From: Sebastes aleutianus | Taxonomy: Eukaryota > Chordata > Actinopteri > Perciformes > Sebastidae | Assembly (NCBI GenBank): GCA_916700875.1 | Contig: CAKAKS010000034.1 | Coordinates: 11,986,195-12,050,194 of the forward strand | Length of the DNA: 64,000 nt | Reading direction: 5' to 3' | Part shown: in pieces, positions 59,275-64,000 of the stretch | Numbering within the stretch: position 1 is the stretch's first letter | Layout of the letters: the number at the start of each line of letters is the position of its first letter | Notes under the pieces: generated by a model | What the model was told of the DNA's origin: nothing | Databases searched by the model: none | The model's input: the letters and a program-made list of their open reading frames with translations, nothing else | Translations under genes and position numbers: made by a program

Positions 59275-59798
59275 TTAAAGGGATAGGTCGGGTATTAGGG
59301 TTGTATGAGGTGCTTATCCATAGTCAGAGTATTACCTACAGTAGATGACAGTCTGCACACCCCCAGTTTGGAGAAGCAGACAGGAGTTACCACATGGAAC
59401 CAAAGCAACGTACTGCTGTGGACGGGGCCGGCAGCAAAACATATTTTAGCCACCTAAAAGAAAGGCTCACCTAAAATAATCAGTATCAGTTTAAGTGTAC
59501 GCTATATTTAGAATATTTTTGACAGTTTACCTTGCCATGAGACAGATATACAGTCTATGTTTCTGACGTAAACTGATATAGATTTTTTTTTTTAGATGGG
59601 CCTTTCTTTTAGGTGTCTCAAATGAGTTTTACTGCCAGCCCCGTACACAGCAGTACATTGCTTTGCTCCCATGTCGGTGCTCCTGTCTGTTTCTCCAAAC
59701 TGGGGGCGTGCTGACCGTCATCTACTGTACGTAATACACTGACTATGGATAAGTACCTCATACAACCCCAGTTCAAAACACCCAAACTATCCCTTTAA
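59275..59798. mobile_element. Palindromic MITE with TTAAAGGGATAG ends
   Basis: The whole 524 bp folds back on itself. TTAAAGGGATAGG at the left pairs with CTATCCCTTTAA at the right. GTATGAGGTGCTTATCCATA pairs with its complement near 59750. CACCTAAAAGAAAGG at 59451 pairs with CCTTTCTTTTAGGTG at 59604. TTAA at both tips fits a piggyBac-like TTAA target, but that is inferred. No coding sequence. Confidence 0.8.
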
Positions 59799-60140
59799 GA
59801 ATAATCGGAGGGAAAAGAATGGAAACAAGTTTATGTGACAGCAAGTACAACACACCTTCCACTACGACATTACACCAAGCAGGAGGTTGACCCCAAAGGA
59901 TGTCATGAGGAAACACTTGCAAGCTTCCTGCTCTGTGTGACGACCTTGAACTGACCAGAGAGCGAGAGGGGAAGAAGAGGTCGACGTTGTTGTGAGTGAA
60001 AAGAGAGCTGGATGGTGTTACTACCAGTCAAAGCACTGGTATGAGCACCCATGCCAACAAAAACACTAACAGAAAAGGCTGGGAAGTAGGTTAGATCATC
60101 ACGACCGTCTATTTTCCAGTTAGAGTTGTTGCTCTTAGTT

Positions 60141-60385
60141 GGGCTGCAACGAATGATTCTTTTCATTATTGATTAATCTGTTGATTAAAATGTCATAAAA
60201 CCAAAGATATTCAATCCACAATGATATAAAACTAAGTCAAGCAGCAAATCTCTATATTTGAAAAGGCACATTTTCTGTACGTTTTACCTGGGCCTTTACC
60301 TTAAACGAATAATTGATCTTAAAAATTAGTGTTAATTAATCATCTGTCGACCAACTAATTGATTAATCTACAAACAATTTCAGTA
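60141..60385 (+). mobile_element. MITE of the same family, decayed copy 5
   Basis: The left end GGGCTGCAACGAATGATTCT is followed by TTATTGATTAATCTGTTGAT. The right side holds CGACCAACTAATTGATTAAT. The interior is shortened compared with the copy at 1893. Confidence 0.55.
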
Positions 60386-61215
60386 CTACTTCTAAATTCT
60401 TACTATCATACTATATGAGGACTGTATTTACCATAACTTTGCAGCTACATTAATGCATTTGTTTGCATATTAAGTATTGATTCTGATTTACTAACCAGTG
60501 CATAAATACAGTATGCACATTGTACACAGAAATCTAGGATGGAGAATTTAAAGGGAATTTGACTAAATTATATAAAATTACCAAATTAATCAGAATAAAT
60601 CTCTTGTATGTTTAAGACAAGTTAAAGCAGGAACTATAAGCCTTGAAATGTTTTTTTTTTGTTTTTTTAAAGTGGTGTCGAAAAGGGTGTATATCTTAAA
60701 ATGTTTTACATGCTGAATATATCATCATCATTTCTCAGTGGCTACTTCTCTAAAAGCCCAAATGATTTGTTGCTTTAGTTTAGGGAGGCTCTGCTGCGGT
60801 GTGGGAAATCTTTATGGTAAGTCGGTGTCAGGGGGTTATCTGCGTTCAATACCCCAGACTGTTAATGATACAGGAATCCCTCACATCTGGCATGAGGAAT
60901 TCATCCCCCAGCAGCCCCCTCTTATAGCACCATTTCTACATTTTTAAGTCCAGATTCCAAAGTGCCTTGAAAAACCCACAATATTACAGAGCGTGATGAA
61001 GCACGGCCAAGAGTATGTTCATACACTGAGTTCACACACAGTTCATGCACTTCCTTTGCCACATGAGAGCTAATCAGAGATGATTAAACTGAACTGTATA
61101 TTACTTAAAGACACTGTGGTGGTGTTACATCAGTGTCAGTAAAATTGTCAAATCATATTTTAGTTGCTTTTTGTGAGTTGATATAAATGTAACTGTGTTA
61201 AATGAGCATATGATA

Positions 61216-61355
61216 GTCTCATATCGATCGCAGGCGTCTGAATCAAATGATATTCGTATCGTGGCAGATTTTGTGATATCAGAAAATATCGTATCGTTGT
61301 CCAAAGAATCGATATATTATCATACTGTGATGAAACTGGTGATTTACACCCCTAG
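61216..61355. repeat. Relic of the atatcg-type repeat
   Basis: GTCTCATATCGATCGCAGGC, GAAAATATCGTATCGTTGTC and the end TTTACACCCCTAG mark another decayed copy, inside an mthfd1l intron. Confidence 0.55.
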
Positions 61356-62584
61356 TTGTTACAATATGCAAGTTTTCTTGTGCAATGTAGGATTACTGCT
61401 GGCATTTTGAATGCACTTTCTGTTTCACCTCCAAATAAAGTGGTTTGGATAATCTAGCTAAACCAAGTCAGACTTCATTGGGATGTCATCAAGTTTCAAG
61501 ATCTCAGCACTTAATTACTTTGGTGTGTACAATGTTTTCATATTTGCAGAAATATTCATTTTTTTTAACTTTGCTGTTGCGTTATTATTCTTTTCAGTGG
61601 TGCCAGTTAAAATAAGGCAAAGTTTGTAGCATCGGAGCAAAGAGGCTGAGAGGGAAGGAGTGGGAGAGAGGGGGGGGGGTACATGCATCCCAGCTGCAGA
61701 GGGAGGTCGAGTTCCTGGCATACCTGAGAGTCAGGTAACAAACACACAGACGGGGAAAGGAGGGAACGAGACGGACAGATGGAAAACGAGTGGGGTAGAA
61801 AACGCATACAGGCCTCCCTGCTTCTCTGCTCCAGTGTTGTGAAACCCAACTCCCTGCTCACGCTGCCTACACGTTCTCACAGATGACAGCTTGTTGTGTA
61901 AATGTTGTGCATGCCCAAAGAGTCACCCTTCTCCTTATTGCTCCCATACAGAAAACTCTCTCACATACACAAAAATATATAACTTGACGACACAAAAATA
62001 TATAATTTGACGAGATTTGCATGTACATCAAATTCACCTGATAACACACAAACACAAACACGTGTGCATTCCAGACATATTTCTGCAGCCAAAGTAAATG
62101 AGGACAGAAAGCGAGCGGCGGGAAAGATAGACAGATAAAAATGGAAATATTCAAGTATGCTTTGACGTTGAAGGGATTAGTGTGGTTTACTCTGAAGCAT
62201 TCCAGGGGCTCTTAAGATTATCAATCAGCTTCCTTCCTCTGTCCTGCGTGTGTTTTTTTTACGCAATCTCTCCGCCCGTTTCCTAGAAAGTTACGCAGTA
62301 GCAAGACCCCAGAACAGCACACTCGTCAACAGAGCCAGAACCAGAACTAAGATCAATGTAGGCCAAAGGTTGCAACAGCGGGGGAGCACGCTGAAGTTCA
62401 CAACTGGAGTAAATTGTAAGTTATAGTTTAATCTGCCCTGCTAAGGAAGCTTAAATTCCTCCACATCTGGGGCTCCTAGACGCTACAGTTGTTGTCTGTC
62501 ATCCCAAGAGGTTTTGTGGTTGTGCATCTGCTTTAGCTTGTGCGTATGTGTGATCTGTATGCGTGAACTGTGTGTTCTTCTTAC

Positions 62585-62696
62585 CCACAAAGCCGTCCCG
62601 TCCAACCAACTTCAAAGCCAGCTTGTCTGCCAGCACCGAGGAGTTGCCATGGGCGATGTTGGCGAAGGGCCCGGCGTGGACAAACACTGGCGTACC
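62585..62696 (-). CDS. mthfd1l: mthfd1l exon A (rightmost in window), formyl-THF ligase domain
   Basis: This exon is 112 bp: 37 codons plus one base. It follows an acceptor ending TTGCAG and precedes a GTAAGA donor at 62584. The peptide starts GTPVFVHAGPFANIAHGNSS and ends GRDGFV, a very conserved stretch of the 10-formyl-THF synthetase fold. It leaves phase 1: its last G joins TG of the next exon to make the Val of VTEAGFG. No upstream exon is visible between here and 64000. Confidence 0.95.
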
Positions 62697-64000
62697 CTGC
62701 AACAATTAGAGGGGCACACAAACAAGCAGGAGGAGTTGAGAAAACAGTGTCACCCACAGCAACTCGCCCGACCAAGTTTAAATAAGGACCAACTCCTTCT
62801 TTCACACTAAATTCAACATCCTTCAGAAACATAAATAAATATTGAAGTGTGGATGCACTTTGGCTGGCACTGTGGTTGTCTAAACAGCAGGCACAAGTTA
62901 AGAGGTGCTAAACTGGCATGGCAGCCTGACTGTGGGCCAGGCTTCCTTCCCCTGTTGATTTGGATTACTCCCTAAACACTGGACACACACAGATGTCCGT
63001 TAAAGAACCGGAGAGACTTCACAGAAATGTTCTCAAAATGGATGGATGGATGGATATTCATGCTAGGATATTTTCACAACATAGTTATGAGAGTGTGCAG
63101 GTATCTCTTCGGGTATGTTTTATGTAGTATGCACACTACACTAACGTTGTACCTTGGATTTAAGTCAGTGTTAAGTTCTTGTGGCCACTGTGCTGCTAAT
63201 CGTATTGTTGGAGTTGTTTGCATTCAAGTGTTAAAAAACATAATAAAAATACTGTCCAAAGACAGTAGAACTATGGGAGAGTGTGTATCACAAATAGTAT
63301 AAATCACATTGATTTTCTACAATTGCAACTGGATGTATTTTCTTCTCAACTGGGGTGAAACTCTGCAACTACTGGCTAAAACTCACAGCTGCTGTTAGCT
63401 TACGAGCAGCAGACCTATTCTGAAAGGTTTGCTGGCAACAGCTTTGCAACTTTCATTCAAACATATTATGCTGTGTTCATCCAGCTTAGATGAGGAAAGG
63501 CATCAAAGAATACGACCGCAGAGGAAAAGGTCTACTGCTCAAGATCACAACCCTTCCGTTGCACTCATGACAGACTTGGCCAAGAAGAAAACTGGGGGAA
63601 GCCGACTGACCCATTGTTAAACTGCATGTGAATTCCTTGAGAGGGAGGAAAGAGGAAGGATGGGAAGGACTTGCATGGTTTTCTAAGCTTTTGTTTGCAT
63701 ACCTCTCCCTCCGCCTGCATAAACAGCCTCCCCTCGGAGGAGTAAATCAGCCATTCAACAAGGCTCTGACAAACGCTGTCTATTTGTCTATGAAATCTAG
63801 TGGAAACAGATTACAGCAGCATCTAACTGCGTGAAGAGAAAGACGGTTATACACGGAAAAGAGAGGCGAAAAGAGGGAACCATATAAAGACAAAAACATC
63901 CTTTTAGTATCTTTATCCATTCAATAACATGTTTCTTTCTTTATTCCAATGGAAAGTCAACACACGTCATACACTACGTGGATTTCCATGAACTTTAACC
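62697..64000 (-). other. mthfd1l upstream intron, part
   Basis: This is the DNA right of the acceptor TTGCAG at 62697. I checked the minus strand for the preceding conserved segment (the family has a TxxGAMxVLLKD...LMQTLE type peptide) and did not find it, so the next exon lies beyond 64000. Apart from a short ATGG repeat at 63040-63053 nothing is recognisable. Confidence 0.65.

Larger units (their letters stand above)
56801..62584 (-). other. mthfd1l intron A-B (5.8 kb)
   Basis: This phase 1 intron has a GTAAGA donor and CCTCACAG acceptor. It holds the palindromic MITE at 59275-59798, a degraded MITE at 60141-60385, a relic with atatcgtatcg-type sequence at 61216-61355, a G-run near 61670, and a short ATGG repeat-free AT-rich body. 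I see no other exon. Confidence 0.75.
44971..64000 (-). other. mthfd1l: mthfd1l gene, 3' third (eight last coding exons plus 3' UTR)
   Basis: Eight minus-strand exons splice in frame with GT-AG borders to give 308 residues and a stop codon. The product is the C-terminal part of the formate-tetrahydrofolate ligase (10-formyl-THF synthetase) domain, which joins formate and tetrahydrofolate using ATP. In vertebrates MTHFD1L is the mitochondrial, monofunctional form and MTHFD1 the cytosolic, trifunctional form; their C-terminal domains are alike. I chose mthfd1l because akap12 follows directly on the same strand, as next to human MTHFD1L. The full human protein is close to 980 residues, so about two thirds of the protein, including the targeting peptide, lies right of the window. 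Intron phases in order are 1, 0, 0, 2, 0, 0, 0. The paralogue choice rests on synteny; the family assignment is near certain. Confidence 0.88.

Overview
The window looks like nuclear DNA from a teleost fish, probably percomorph. The coding sequence is vertebrate-like, split into short exons by GT-AG introns. The rest is AT-leaning intron and intergenic DNA full of repeat types familiar from fish genomes: hAT-like MITEs, Tc1-like transposons, LINE 3' tails ending in ATCT or ATT repeats, and a tRNA-headed SINE. There are no operons, plasmids, CRISPR arrays or phage genes. Nearly all open reading frames of 60-190 codons are chance frames or transposon relics.

Two protein genes are present, both on the minus strand and head to tail. 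(1) At 64000-44971 lies the 3' third of a C1-tetrahydrofolate synthase gene, called mthfd1l. Eight exons (62696-62585, 56800-56661, 56085-56044, 54424-54321, 53796-53619, 53058-52951, 52818-52666, 46293-46204) join in frame to give 308 residues of the formate-tetrahydrofolate ligase domain and its stop codon. Upstream exons lie beyond the right edge. (2) At about 36945-1 lies the 5' part of akap12 (gravin/SSeCKS). Its first coding exon (36633-36508) starts with an N-myristoylation-type sequence. A 22-kb intron follows, then a 76-bp exon (14434-14359). The large scaffold exon lies beyond the left edge. The order mthfd1l then akap12 on one strand matches the human chromosome 6 arrangement as I know it, and supports both names.

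The 8-kb gap between the genes (37.0-45.0 kb) is packed with mobile DNA: LINE 3' ends, an ATCT microsatellite, a SINE-like unit headed by an intact-looking tRNA-Ile(AAT), a TA-repeat block, and a dead Tc1-like transposon with about 206-bp inverted repeats. The akap12 introns hold several MITEs, including a hAT-type element with a perfect 8-bp target duplication, and two fragments of hAT transposase coding sequence.

The most unusual object is in the last mthfd1l intron at 50462-51283. A foldback element with about 200-bp inverted arms encloses roughly 250 nt of 28S ribosomal RNA sequence (large-subunit domain V). The rRNA piece has an internal deletion and a short inverted 28S piece at its edge.

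All exon boundaries were read by eye from splice sites and reading frame. Repeat family names are by recognition and were not searched.
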